This document shows positions 26,156 through 33,608 of a stretch of DNA of 64,000 bases, piece by piece (within the stretch, counting starts at the first letter, position 1; the number at the start of each line of letters is the position of its first letter). Made by a program: the position numbers and the translations under genes. The notes under the pieces were generated by a model, which was not told where the DNA came from, did not search any database, and saw only the letters and a program-made list of their open reading frames with translations. Source of the DNA: CAG-964 sp902789345 (GTDB lineage Bacteria > Bacillota > Clostridia > Oscillospirales > Acutalibacteraceae); NCBI GenBank assembly GCA_052117325.1, contig JBQKJJ010000003.1; one strand, given 5' to 3'.

Positions 26156-26236
26156 ATGGACGCAGGAAGTAGTAACAGCACAGCTCCCGGGCCTTTATTA
26201 TGTTTGATTGCAAACGCTTTTTGCGTTTATTTTTAA
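26156..26236 (+). CDS. 26-codon leader ORF upstream of mgtE
   Basis: An ATG preceded by GAGAGGTG opens 26 codons and stops at TAA 26234-26236. The peptide starts MDAGSSNSTAPGP and ends LIANAFCVYF. Its ends resemble the N-terminus of CNNM/CorC-type Mg2+ and Co2+ transporters (MD..SSS...LLNAFF), but no further homology follows. The last eight codons coincide with a terminator-like hairpin. I read it as a regulatory leader peptide; the alternative is the decayed 5' end of a CorC-type gene. Confidence 0.55.
   Translation: MDAGSSNSTAPGPLLCLIANAFCVYF
26210..26233 (+). terminator. Attenuator-like hairpin inside the leader ORF
   Basis: AAACGC (26212-26217), a 5-base T loop and GCGTTT (26223-26228), followed by ATTTTT: a compact intrinsic terminator 130 bases after the promoter and upstream of mgtE. 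A ribosome finishing the leader ORF would cover it; one stalled earlier, or none, would let it form. Confidence 0.55.
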
Positions 26237-26408
26237 TCACATCAATATTAAACCCTATGCTGTGTTTACTGTACTTCTAATATTAGGCCTAAATAGGCGG
26301 TTGGCTTTTTGTGTAAGCTTTCAACGGTAATTTTGCTTTGCATTAAAGATTGACTGTTAATTTATGCCTAGCCCAAGACCTAACAAATAAAATTAGGAGG
26401 ATGTGAAC
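26237..26408 (+). promoter_or_regulatory. Distal part of the mgtE leader
   Basis: This untranslated stretch has an AATATTA/TAATATT inverted pair (26244-26250 and 26278-26284) bracketing 27 bases, and a GCCTA-AA-TAGGC palindrome (26287-26298) shortly before a T5 run. I do not recognise it as the M-box (ykoK) Mg2+ riboswitch, whose conserved GGTGAGGCTCC segment is absent. Confidence 0.35.
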
Positions 26409-27767
26409 ATGGAACAGAACTACCTAATGACTATGGGCAAAACCATAGAGTCATTACTGGACCAAAAAAAGTATGTCACTATTCGTGATGTACTTACCAC
26501 TATGCAGGCAATTGACATAGCGGCGTTATTTGACGATATAGACCAGGACAGGCTTCCACTGTTGTACAGACTGTTACCAAAGGAGCTGGCGGCTGAAACC
26601 TTTGTGGAAATGGACGAGGACGCACAAACCATGCTTATCCACGGCTTTAGCGACACCGAGCTTAAAGAGGTTGTAGACGAGCTTTATGTGGACGATATGG
26701 TAGACCTGGTAGAGGAAATGCCGGCAAATGTAGTTAAAAGAATTTTAAGATCTGCCGACAATGAAACAAGAAAAGCAATTAATGAAATTTTAAAATATCC
26801 TGACGACAGTGCAGGAAGCATAATGACAACAGAATATGTTTCACTGCGCCCTGCTATGACAGTAGGCGATGCTATAAAGCGTATTCGCCGTACAGGTGTA
26901 GACAAAGAAACCATTTATACAGGCTATGTAACCACGCCAAACCGTACTTTGGTAGGTATGCTTTCACTGCGTACCTTACTGCTAAGCGACGATGATGATG
27001 TAGTACAGGACATAATGGAAACAAATGTTATAGCCGTAAACACCCTAGACGACAAAGAAGAGGTTGCAAATCAATTTAAAAAATATGATTTTCTTACAAT
27101 TCCTGTAGTAGACAAGGAATTTAGGCTGGTAGGAATTGTTACCGTAGACGACGCTATTGATGTTATGGAGGACGAGGTAACGGAAGATATGGAAATGATG
27201 GCTGCTATTACGCCTACCGACAAGCCTTACCTTAAAACCGGTGTATTTGAAACCTGGAAAAAGCGTATTCCCTGGCTGCTGCTGCTTATGATTTCCGCAA
27301 CCTTTACAGGAATGATTATTACAAGCTTTGAAGACGCCCTTGCTGCTCAGGTAACACTGACTGCATTTATACCTATGCTTATGGATACCGGCGGTAACTC
27401 AGGAAGCCAAGCCTCTGTAACCGTTATAAGAGGTTTATCTTTGGGAGAAATAGAGTTTGTAGATATATTTAAGGTAATGTGGAAAGAAATACGAGTAGCC
27501 CTAATGTGCGGTGTTACCCTTGCAATTGCCAATTTTGCAAAGCTTATGCTGTTTGACCAAGTAGGACTCTGGGTATCACTTGTAGTTTGCCTAACACTAA
27601 TTGTTACAGTATTTTTTGCAAAGATTATAGGTTGTGTACTGCCAATGCTTGCTAAAAAGGTTGGCTTTGACCCTGCTGTAATGGCTAGTCCGTTCATTAC
27701 AACAGCTGTAGATGCAATATCCCTGATAGTTTATTTCCAAATAGCAACCCTGCTGTTGGGAATTTAA
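26409..27767 (+). CDS. mgtE: Magnesium transporter MgtE
   Basis: Mg2+ channel of the inner membrane; 452 residues. An N-terminal helical superfamily domain (about 20-125, with LLPKELAAETFVEMD), two CBS domains (about 130-250, SIMTTEYVSL... and VVDKEFRLVGIVTVDDAIDVMEDE) that sense Mg2+, then five membrane helices with the family motif GGNSGSQASVTVIRGL and a final DAISLIVYF segment. The ATG at 26409 has AGGAGG 8 bases upstream; a GTG two codons earlier is too close. Expression is probably set by the leader described above. Confidence 0.96.
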   Translation: MEQNYLMTMGKTIESLLDQKKYVTIRDVLTTMQAIDIAALFDDIDQDRLPLLYRLLPKELAAETFVEMDEDAQTMLIHGFSDTELKEVVDELYVDDMVDLVEEMPANVVKRILRSADNETRKAINEILKYPDDSAGSIMTTEYVSLRPAMTVGDAIKRIRRTGVDKETIYTGYVTTPNRTLVGMLSLRTLLLSDDDDVVQDIMETNVIAVNTLDDKEEVANQFKKYDFLTIPVVDKEFRLVGIVTVDDAIDVMEDEVTEDMEMMAAITPTDKPYLKTGVFETWKKRIPWLLLLMISATFTGMIITSFEDALAAQVTLTAFIPMLMDTGGNSGSQASVTVIRGLSLGEIEFVDIFKVMWKEIRVALMCGVTLAIANFAKLMLFDQVGLWVSLVVCLTLIVTVFFAKIIGCVLPMLAKKVGFDPAVMASPFITTAVDAISLIVYFQIATLLLGI

Positions 27768-27823
27768 GCCTTAGAATTCATAATATAAAATTAAGAATAC
27801 AAAAATTAAGAACACAATAAAAT

Positions 27824-27870
27824 GCCTCGGCACAGTGTACCATAACAATAACGGTATGCTGTGCCGAGGC
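27824..27870 (+). terminator. Terminator after mgtE
   Basis: A 12-bp GC-rich stem (GCCTCGGCACAG and complement) extended inside by ACCAT/GGTAT, with a T-rich tail on the plus strand. It may also serve the convergent gene at 27919. Confidence 0.87.
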
Positions 27871-27918
27871 TTTGTTTTGTAAGCTATTATTAATCTTTTC
27901 TGTGTAGTGTTATACTAT

Positions 27919-29016
27919 TTAATTAAGTGTCTGCCATATGTCCGTAAAGCCTACACCGAAAAATGTACCTAAGGTTAAGCATACGGAATCGGGGTAGTTT
28001 ATAAAGTTAAGCGCCACTGCCGTACCGTCGTGCACAAGCGTAACCTTTATAGGCCTTTTAAGCACGCCGGATAGCTCCTCGCTAAGATATTCTCCGTAAT
28101 TTTTATATAAAACCGAAAGCTTAGAGTAACCGCCTCTTTTAGTATCAAGCACTCCGTTGTGGGTGTAGCTTGCTATGCTTATAACAATTTCGTTGCCTAC
28201 ACTGCCCATACTCTCTGCTTTTTTATATGCGTCGGTTATTGCCGACATTATGTACCTGTGCAAAAGCTTTGCCTGCTTTTCCTTTTCGGCCTCGTCCGGA
28301 ATATTCCACTGCATATATTTTGAACGCATTAGCGGCAGGTTTTTTACCGAAACCACCTCACCGTTTTGCCGGGTAACTATACTGCGTTTCATATTTGTTT
28401 GGCCGAAATCCATTAAAACATTTACACCGTTTGGTTCTTTTAAAAGCTTTGTACAGCCCATAACGCCAATATAAGTCGCATTTTCAAAGGCCTTTATTTC
28501 ATAAGCCGTACTGCCGTTTATTTGGCACACCTGTTTTGTGCGTTCTATAAGCTGTGCACCAAACTTTCCGTGGGTAAGTCCCCCTACAATAAAAATTGTT
28601 TTTAAATTTTGCCAATACTGCCAATGTTCCTCTTTCCAGTCCGGTCTTGCACTGCGGTTTTTAGGCAATGCCGTTTTCAGAGTTAGAAGTATCAACCCCA
28701 GCCTTGAGCCGAAATCGTTTGCAATATTAAGCGCGGCCTGTTTAACCTGTGGGTCTGTACTGTCGGCAGAATTCATAAGAATAAAGGGCAGTTCACCCTC
28801 TGGCACTTCGGGCGAAACCTTTAGCAGCTGCCTGTCCTTCAGCGCCCTTTTGGTAATGGCGGCTGTAGAAAAAATCTCCGACACTGCTTTACCCTCAATT
28901 TCATCGGCAATTCCCTTAACAGGTACCTGTGCAATAATTAATTTATTTATAGAGCAGTTGCTGTCAATGTAGCCTATGCCCTGCTCTGTATATTTCATAA
29001 AGGGATTGTTGCTCAT
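27919..29016 (-). CDS. ASKHA-fold kinase-like protein of unknown substrate
   Basis: A 365-residue soluble protein that I do not recognise by name. It carries motifs of the actin/hexokinase/Hsp70 ATPase fold: a phosphate-1-like loop (NVLMDFGQTNMKRSIV), a C-terminal phosphate-2-like segment (SVCLTLGTFFGVGFTD), and LVHDGTAVAL with a candidate catalytic Asp. The spacing resembles ROK/glucokinase-like proteins, so a sugar kinase is possible, but zinc-binding ROK cysteines are missing. Monocistronic and convergent with mgtE, divergent from the radical SAM gene. Confidence 0.6.
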   Translation of the reverse strand: MSNNPFMKYTEQGIGYIDSNCSINKLIIAQVPVKGIADEIEGKAVSEIFSTAAITKRALKDRQLLKVSPEVPEGELPFILMNSADSTDPQVKQAALNIANDFGSRLGLILLTLKTALPKNRSARPDWKEEHWQYWQNLKTIFIVGGLTHGKFGAQLIERTKQVCQINGSTAYEIKAFENATYIGVMGCTKLLKEPNGVNVLMDFGQTNMKRSIVTRQNGEVVSVKNLPLMRSKYMQWNIPDEAEKEKQAKLLHRYIMSAITDAYKKAESMGSVGNEIVISIASYTHNGVLDTKRGGYSKLSVLYKNYGEYLSEELSGVLKRPIKVTLVHDGTAVALNFINYPDSVCLTLGTFFGVGFTDIWQTLN

Positions 29017-29213
29017 AATAATTACCTCTCGTCAAAAGTAACTTTTTACGGCATTATTGTAACATATATTTTCAGAAAAATAAAGAATCCAAATTTTACA
29101 CGGTAATTAGCTAAAGCACAACACATAGAATCGGCAATTTTCCGCAAAAGGTTGACCATACTGCCTTTTTATTATAAACTTGTAATGTTAATTATACAAA
29201 GGGAGGCTTTAAG

Positions 29214-30098
29214 TTGAGTGGCATATGTACAGTCTGTCCAAGGCACTGCGGTGTAATAAGAGAAGCGTCTGTAGGCAAGGGCTTTTGCAAAATGGGTGAA
29301 AATGCCGTGGTGGCAAGGGTAGCCAAGCATATGTGGGAAGAGCCTTGCATAAGCGGTACCTGTGGCAGCGGCACAGTGTTTTTCAGCGGTTGTGTATTAA
29401 AATGTGTGTTTTGTCAAAATTATAAAATCTCCACCCAAAACTTTGGCAAGGAGCTTACGCCCCAACAGCTGGCTGACTGCTACAAAAGGCTTGAACAGCA
29501 AGGCGTACATAACATTAACCTGGTAAACCCTACGCATTTTTTAAACGCTGTTATTGAAAGCCTGAATATATACAAACCTGCTGTTCCTGTGGTGTATAAC
29601 TGCGGCGGCTATGAAAGCGTTGAATCTCTGAAAAAGCTTGAGGGCTACATAGACATTTACCTGCCGGACTTTAAATATGCCGACAACACTTTGGCCGAAA
29701 AATATTCAAAGGTTAAAAACTACCACGAAACAGCTGTAGCCGCTATAGCCGAAATGCTTAGGCAGCAGCCGCGAAATACATACGATAATAACGGCATTAT
29801 GGAAAAGGGCGTAATTGTAAGGCACCTTATTCTGCCGTCAAACACCAAAAATTCCATAGCCGCTCTTAACAGCCTGCATAACCATTTTGGAAGCCGGCTA
29901 ACCGTAAGCCTGATGGCACAGTACATACCCTGCGGCATAGCGGAGCAATACCCTGAAATAAACAGGAAAATTACACGGCGTGAATACCAAAAGGTTTTTA
30001 ACTGCCTTACAGAGCTGGATTTTGACGGATTTGCACAGGAACTTAATTCAGCCAAAAGCACATACATTCCCGACTTTAATTTACAGGGCTTGGAGTAG
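29214..30098 (+). CDS. Radical SAM protein, PflX-like (COG1313 type)
   Basis: A 294-residue radical SAM protein resembling pyruvate formate-lyase activators. The cluster motif CVLKCVFC (Cys60, Cys64, Cys67) binds the 4Fe-4S that cleaves SAM. An N-terminal CTVCPRHCG...GFC pattern (Cys5, Cys8, Cys12, Cys25) is typical of the PflX/COG1313 group and could hold a second metal site. The target protein or substrate is unknown; no glycyl-radical enzyme is nearby. The start is TTG after GGGAGG with 7-base spacing. Confidence 0.8.
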   Translation: MSGICTVCPRHCGVIREASVGKGFCKMGENAVVARVAKHMWEEPCISGTCGSGTVFFSGCVLKCVFCQNYKISTQNFGKELTPQQLADCYKRLEQQGVHNINLVNPTHFLNAVIESLNIYKPAVPVVYNCGGYESVESLKKLEGYIDIYLPDFKYADNTLAEKYSKVKNYHETAVAAIAEMLRQQPRNTYDNNGIMEKGVIVRHLILPSNTKNSIAALNSLHNHFGSRLTVSLMAQYIPCGIAEQYPEINRKITRREYQKVFNCLTELDFDGFAQELNSAKSTYIPDFNLQGLE

Positions 30099-30170
30099 AA
30101 TTTTTGATTTAGGCTGTGTTAAATTAACCGCTGAAATTCAGTTTAATTAAAAACATTATTAAGTAAATAT

Positions 30171-31349
30171 CTAATTGACAATGTTAATAGGTACAGACTG
30201 GGCTATGTCTTCAATGCAGTAATAATTTGCTGTAAAGACATAGTCGTTTTTATTTTGGGTACATTCAACCCGCTTACTTTTTATGTCACAGTTCCAACGG
30301 CAGAATACATCGTTTAACGCCAGGCGGGTATCCGCCAGAACCTGCGCAGATTTTTTGTTTAAATTATAATCCGCCCCTTGGGCTGTATAATTCTTCTCTG
30401 TTACAATACTAATAGGCATAGTTCTGTTGTTAAGCACAAAGCTGTCTGTAACTGTGCGCCTGCTTGAGGCATTGTCTATCTGCTTAAAATCAATGGGAAG
30501 ATTAAGCCCCATCAAGCTTAACATTCTTCGTGAATCAGTCTCTTTTATGCTTTGGTAGCTTACGCTGTTTGGAATGGTTATTACTTCCTTTGTCTGTACG
30601 CCTGCATATACTTCGCCCTCGCTGTGTACAAACTGCGCCTTGCCTGTTTCGCCTATTTCTACAACACCGCTAACAAGAAGCTGACCTTTAGCTACACCGT
30701 CACCTATGCTGACAGAGTTTTGCCCCTCTCTGACATCCATTTTTATTATCTGCCCTGCCTTTTTTGCCTTTAGGTTGCAGGGCTTGGTGGTGTCTACAAT
30801 TTTGGGAACATCGTAGCTTTCACTTAGCTCTACCGAGGCGGTACTGCCTATAATATTTACAGACATCCAGCCAACCTTTCCCAGCTGCAGTTCAAAGTCC
30901 TTTTCAGCCTTGTAAACATCTAAATTATTTTTAAAAGCACCTATGTAAACCCCGTTGTCACGAAGTGTTTCTTTCATTTGGCAGGTGCTCACCTGATTAT
31001 TACCCTCTATATCAATACTCCATATAAACATTGACAGCACATTTATTATTGCAAAGAATAAACCTAGGCCTATTGCCAAACCCTTTCGGCGGCGGTTTTT
31101 ATAAAGTATAAACGGCAGTCCTACCTTTTTGTTTATTTTTAGGCTGGTCATGGTCTGCCTGCGAATATTATAAAGCGCCTTATAGTCGGCAACCGACACC
31201 TGCGCCGAAAATTGCCTTTTACCCCCTATGGGGTTAATAATTGCTATGTCTGACAGCATAGCAAGATTAATAAGTCTTTCCGGAAATTTTCCTTTAGCTG
31301 TAAACACCACATAGCCCCGCAGCCACCTGATTATACTGTTCACAAACAC
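30171..31349 (-). CDS. yqfD: Sporulation protein YqfD
   Basis: Mother-cell sporulation protein; 392 residues. The N-terminal RGYVVFTAKGKFPERLINL is the family start, one membrane helix follows near residues 90-112 (GLAIGLGLFFAIINVLSMFIW), and the rest is an extracytoplasmic POTRA-like/beta domain containing GWMSVNIIGSTASVELSE. I take the GTG at 31349 because AGGTAGG lies 8 bases before it; a GTG three codons earlier is also open. Directly follows yqfC. The yqfC/yqfD pair usually precedes phoH but here phoH is 26 kb away. Confidence 0.93.
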   Translation of the reverse strand: MFVNSIIRWLRGYVVFTAKGKFPERLINLAMLSDIAIINPIGGKRQFSAQVSVADYKALYNIRRQTMTSLKINKKVGLPFILYKNRRRKGLAIGLGLFFAIINVLSMFIWSIDIEGNNQVSTCQMKETLRDNGVYIGAFKNNLDVYKAEKDFELQLGKVGWMSVNIIGSTASVELSESYDVPKIVDTTKPCNLKAKKAGQIIKMDVREGQNSVSIGDGVAKGQLLVSGVVEIGETGKAQFVHSEGEVYAGVQTKEVITIPNSVSYQSIKETDSRRMLSLMGLNLPIDFKQIDNASSRRTVTDSFVLNNRTMPISIVTEKNYTAQGADYNLNKKSAQVLADTRLALNDVFCRWNCDIKSKRVECTQNKNDYVFTANYYCIEDIAQSVPINIVN

Positions 31350-31358
31350 TGCAAGCAC

Positions 31359-31628
31359 CTACCTTAAAAACTCTACAGCTGTAATATATCCGCCTATTAC
31401 CACAGATGAGGTTGTTAAGCATTTTATATTTAAGCCCCTGCCCTTAAAGGCAATAATCATAGCTCCTGTATTTACCCTTATAATTTCCTTTTGATACTCC
31501 AAAATACCTCTGCAGCCGTCTAAGGTAACCTCTTTGTTGCTGTTAAACTGTAAAAACGGTGCATGGTTCATAGCTTCCTTATACAGCGACGGCAGCTTTT
31601 TCATTGCACCCTTACCCTCCTGCTTCAT
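31359..31628 (-). CDS. yqfC: Sporulation protein YqfC (YabP/YqfC family)
   Basis: An 89-residue small protein of the YabP/YqfC family, made in the mother cell and paired with YqfD. The core RGILEYQKEIIRVNTG and the closing GYITAVEFLR strand fit the family. The ATG at 31628 has AGGAGG 7 bases before it; an upstream in-frame ATG has none. A sigmaE-like promoter lies at 31677-31706. Confidence 0.9.
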   Translation of the reverse strand: MKQEGKGAMKKLPSLYKEAMNHAPFLQFNSNKEVTLDGCRGILEYQKEIIRVNTGAMIIAFKGRGLNIKCLTTSSVVIGGYITAVEFLR

Positions 31629-31676
31629 TGCCTCACCTCCTGTTACCGTCATACAAAGCATAGTTTAAACCATATA

Positions 31677-31706
31677 TTTGTATTGTACTGTATTTAAAAA
31701 ATATGC
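31677..31706 (-). promoter_or_regulatory. Candidate sigmaE promoter of yqfC-yqfD
   Basis: The minus strand has GCATATT (31706-31700), 15-base spacer and AATACAAA (31684-31677). This compares well with the B. subtilis sigmaE pattern (kmATATT, 13-15, CATACAmT), with a perfect -35 and 6 of 8 at -10. yqfC and yqfD belong to that regulon in B. subtilis. Confidence 0.5.
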
Positions 31707-32736
31707 TGAAGTGGTGATACTTATGACAACAGGGGCTTTGCAGGGGCTTTTATACTGTGGCAACATACTTATACCCTCGTTATTTCCTTTTATGGTGCTT
31801 TCTACATTTATTGTAAAATGCGGCTTAGCCGACGCACTGGGGCGTTTCCTTTCGCCTATTACCAAAAGACTGTTTCATACAAACGGCTGTGTAGGCGCTG
31901 TAATACTTTTGGGTATGACAGGCGGCTTCCCTGTAGGAGCCAGGGGCATAACCGCTTTGTATGACGAAAGAAAAATAGACCTGCAAACAGCGCAGGCACT
32001 TTCTATGTTTTTGGTAGGGGGCGGACCGGGCTTTGTAATTTTTGTGGTTGGCACAACCCTATACAACGATACTTTTACCGGTTTGCTTTTGTGGCTAAGC
32101 CAGGCAGCTGCACAAATAATCTTGGGCGTTTATTCCTGCAGAAAATTAACATACACTCAGCCCGGCGGCACCAATATACACAGGCAGCCACTTTGCAATG
32201 CTATTGTAGAGTCTACGCAAATTGGGGTAAACGGTATGATTTCGCTGTGCGGATTAGTTATTATATTTTCCTGCGTGTTTGGTATATTGGAGGATATTCA
32301 CCTAACAGAAATTACAAGCCAAATATTGTGCAGCATAGGCATACCCCAGGGCATAAGTAAAAGTATTTTAAGCATACTGTGGGAGGTTACAAAAGGGTGC
32401 AACACCTGCTGTGACAACGCCGTGCCAATATGGTTTACAGCCTTTGCCCTGGGCTGGAGCGGTATATGTGTGCATTTTCAGGTTTATTCCGTTGTAACTG
32501 CTTTAAACATTTCAAAAATAAAATTCACCCTGTACAGGTTTGCACAGGGCGTAATATCAGCCGTTATAACAGCTGTAATATTCATTTTTTATACTCCGAC
32601 TCACGGTGTGTACAGCAGTACCCTGCCCCAACACTCGCAGCAGCTTAGCAGCAACCTTGCCGGCAGTGTTTCGCTGATAATACTGTGCATTATTTTCTCT
32701 GTGTCTGTTAGCACCAAAAGCAGGCGTAATTTTTAA
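31678..32736 (+). CDS. ylbJ: Sporulation integral membrane protein YlbJ
   Basis: A 352-residue polytopic protein of the nucleoside-recognition (Gate) fold used in sporulation. Family marks are LIPSLFPFMVLSTF, GGFPVGARG, FLVGGGPGFVI and ILWEVTKGCN. The start is uncertain: TTG at 31678 preserves homologous N-terminal residues but has no ribosome site; ATG at 31723 follows GTGGTG. Divergent from yqfC across 50-95 bp, both genes probably serving the mother cell. No clear terminator follows. Confidence 0.88.
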   Translation: MYCTVFKKYAEVVILMTTGALQGLLYCGNILIPSLFPFMVLSTFIVKCGLADALGRFLSPITKRLFHTNGCVGAVILLGMTGGFPVGARGITALYDERKIDLQTAQALSMFLVGGGPGFVIFVVGTTLYNDTFTGLLLWLSQAAAQIILGVYSCRKLTYTQPGGTNIHRQPLCNAIVESTQIGVNGMISLCGLVIIFSCVFGILEDIHLTEITSQILCSIGIPQGISKSILSILWEVTKGCNTCCDNAVPIWFTAFALGWSGICVHFQVYSVVTALNISKIKFTLYRFAQGVISAVITAVIFIFYTPTHGVYSSTLPQHSQQLSSNLAGSVSLIILCIIFSVSVSTKSRRNF

Positions 32737-32783
32737 ATAGGCGTCAGCCATAAATAAGCGTAAATTTTAAATAGGCATCAGCC
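32724..32783. repeat. Tandem 26-base direct repeat at the ylbJ end
   Basis: Two copies of a 26-base unit beginning GCGTAA and ending TCAGCC lie at 32724-32749 and 32758-32783, differing at two positions. The first copy contains the ylbJ stop codon, so the duplication seems to have arisen from the gene's own 3' end. Confidence 0.85.
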
Positions 32784-32798
32784 TAAAAAAACAGACAT

Positions 32799-33401
32799 TT
32801 ACTTCTTCCAATGCTTTAGTTTATTTTTTGCGTGTATAGCAAAAAACCTGCCAAAGGAGCTTAAATACAAATTGTGGATTTCCCTGCCAAAATCAACAGG
32901 AGTAATATCGGCACCCTTAACAGGCAGTGCCAAAAGATTATACTCCACACCAAAGGCTTTCCAGTAATGTTCTGTCATTACTACACCGTTTTTTAGGTAA
33001 AAGCCTATGCGCCTTTCCCTAAGCTTTTTTTCATCAGGATTTTCTGCCGCATAGGGAGCCTCGCACTCAATTACTACGGCGTCGGCGTTGGGATAGTCCT
33101 TGCTGATTATCTGAGCAAAGGCTTGAAAAAGCTTGCTGCCTATGCCACGGCTTCGCATACCGTACTCTACGGCAAAATAGTCAAGCAATATCACATTGCC
33201 GCCGGTGGACAAAACGGCAAAATACCCTACCGGCTCACCGTTACTGTAAGCACGGTAAACACCATATTCGTTTTTCTTTAGCAGTCTTTTCATTGCACTG
33301 TAGGGGCGCAATTCATTTTGCGGAAAATCTCTTTTCATACTTTTCGTATGAAGGGATTTTATTTCTGTGGCATTCAGCCTTTTTACAGCGTCTATATGCA
33401 T
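32799..33401 (-). CDS. GNAT-family N-acetyltransferase
   Basis: A 200-residue acyl-CoA-dependent transferase. The acetyl-CoA loop is GMRSRGIGSKLFQAF (about residues 80-95), flanked by the expected beta strands (VGYFAVL, VILLDYFAVEY, AVVIECEAPY). Substrate unknown. The ATG opens directly after a GGTATG-type stretch with weak ribosome complementarity (GAAAGG). A weak AGGC/GCCT hairpin follows. No operon partners. Confidence 0.8.
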   Translation of the reverse strand: MHIDAVKRLNATEIKSLHTKSMKRDFPQNELRPYSAMKRLLKKNEYGVYRAYSNGEPVGYFAVLSTGGNVILLDYFAVEYGMRSRGIGSKLFQAFAQIISKDYPNADAVVIECEAPYAAENPDEKKLRERRIGFYLKNGVVMTEHYWKAFGVEYNLLALPVKGADITPVDFGREIHNLYLSSFGRFFAIHAKNKLKHWKK

Positions 33402-33554
33402 TTAGATTTCATACCTTTCAATCTTTTGTTTATAGCTACAGGCTACACTAAAATCTTAAAAAATTCTGTTGTATCAACCGTATAAGCATAAATTGCAAAC
33501 GGCAGCCTGTGCTAACCGCATTTTCTTAATTATATCACAATATATCTAAACAGC

Positions 33555-33587
33555 AAAACGCAGAGCCTTTTAAAAGCTCTGCGTTTT
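33555..33587 (-). terminator. Terminator after the CmpB-type gene
   Basis: A 12-bp stem (AAAACGCAGAGC and complement) with a 9-base loop and T4 on either side, 22 bp beyond the stop at 33609. Confidence 0.85.
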
Positions 33588-33608
33588 CTATTAGCACTAC
33601 TAATCAAG

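Noticed and set aside
26237..26408. M-box (Mg2+) riboswitch in front of mgtE
   Set aside because: The conserved GGTGAGGCTCC and GCTGC blocks of the M-box are not present.
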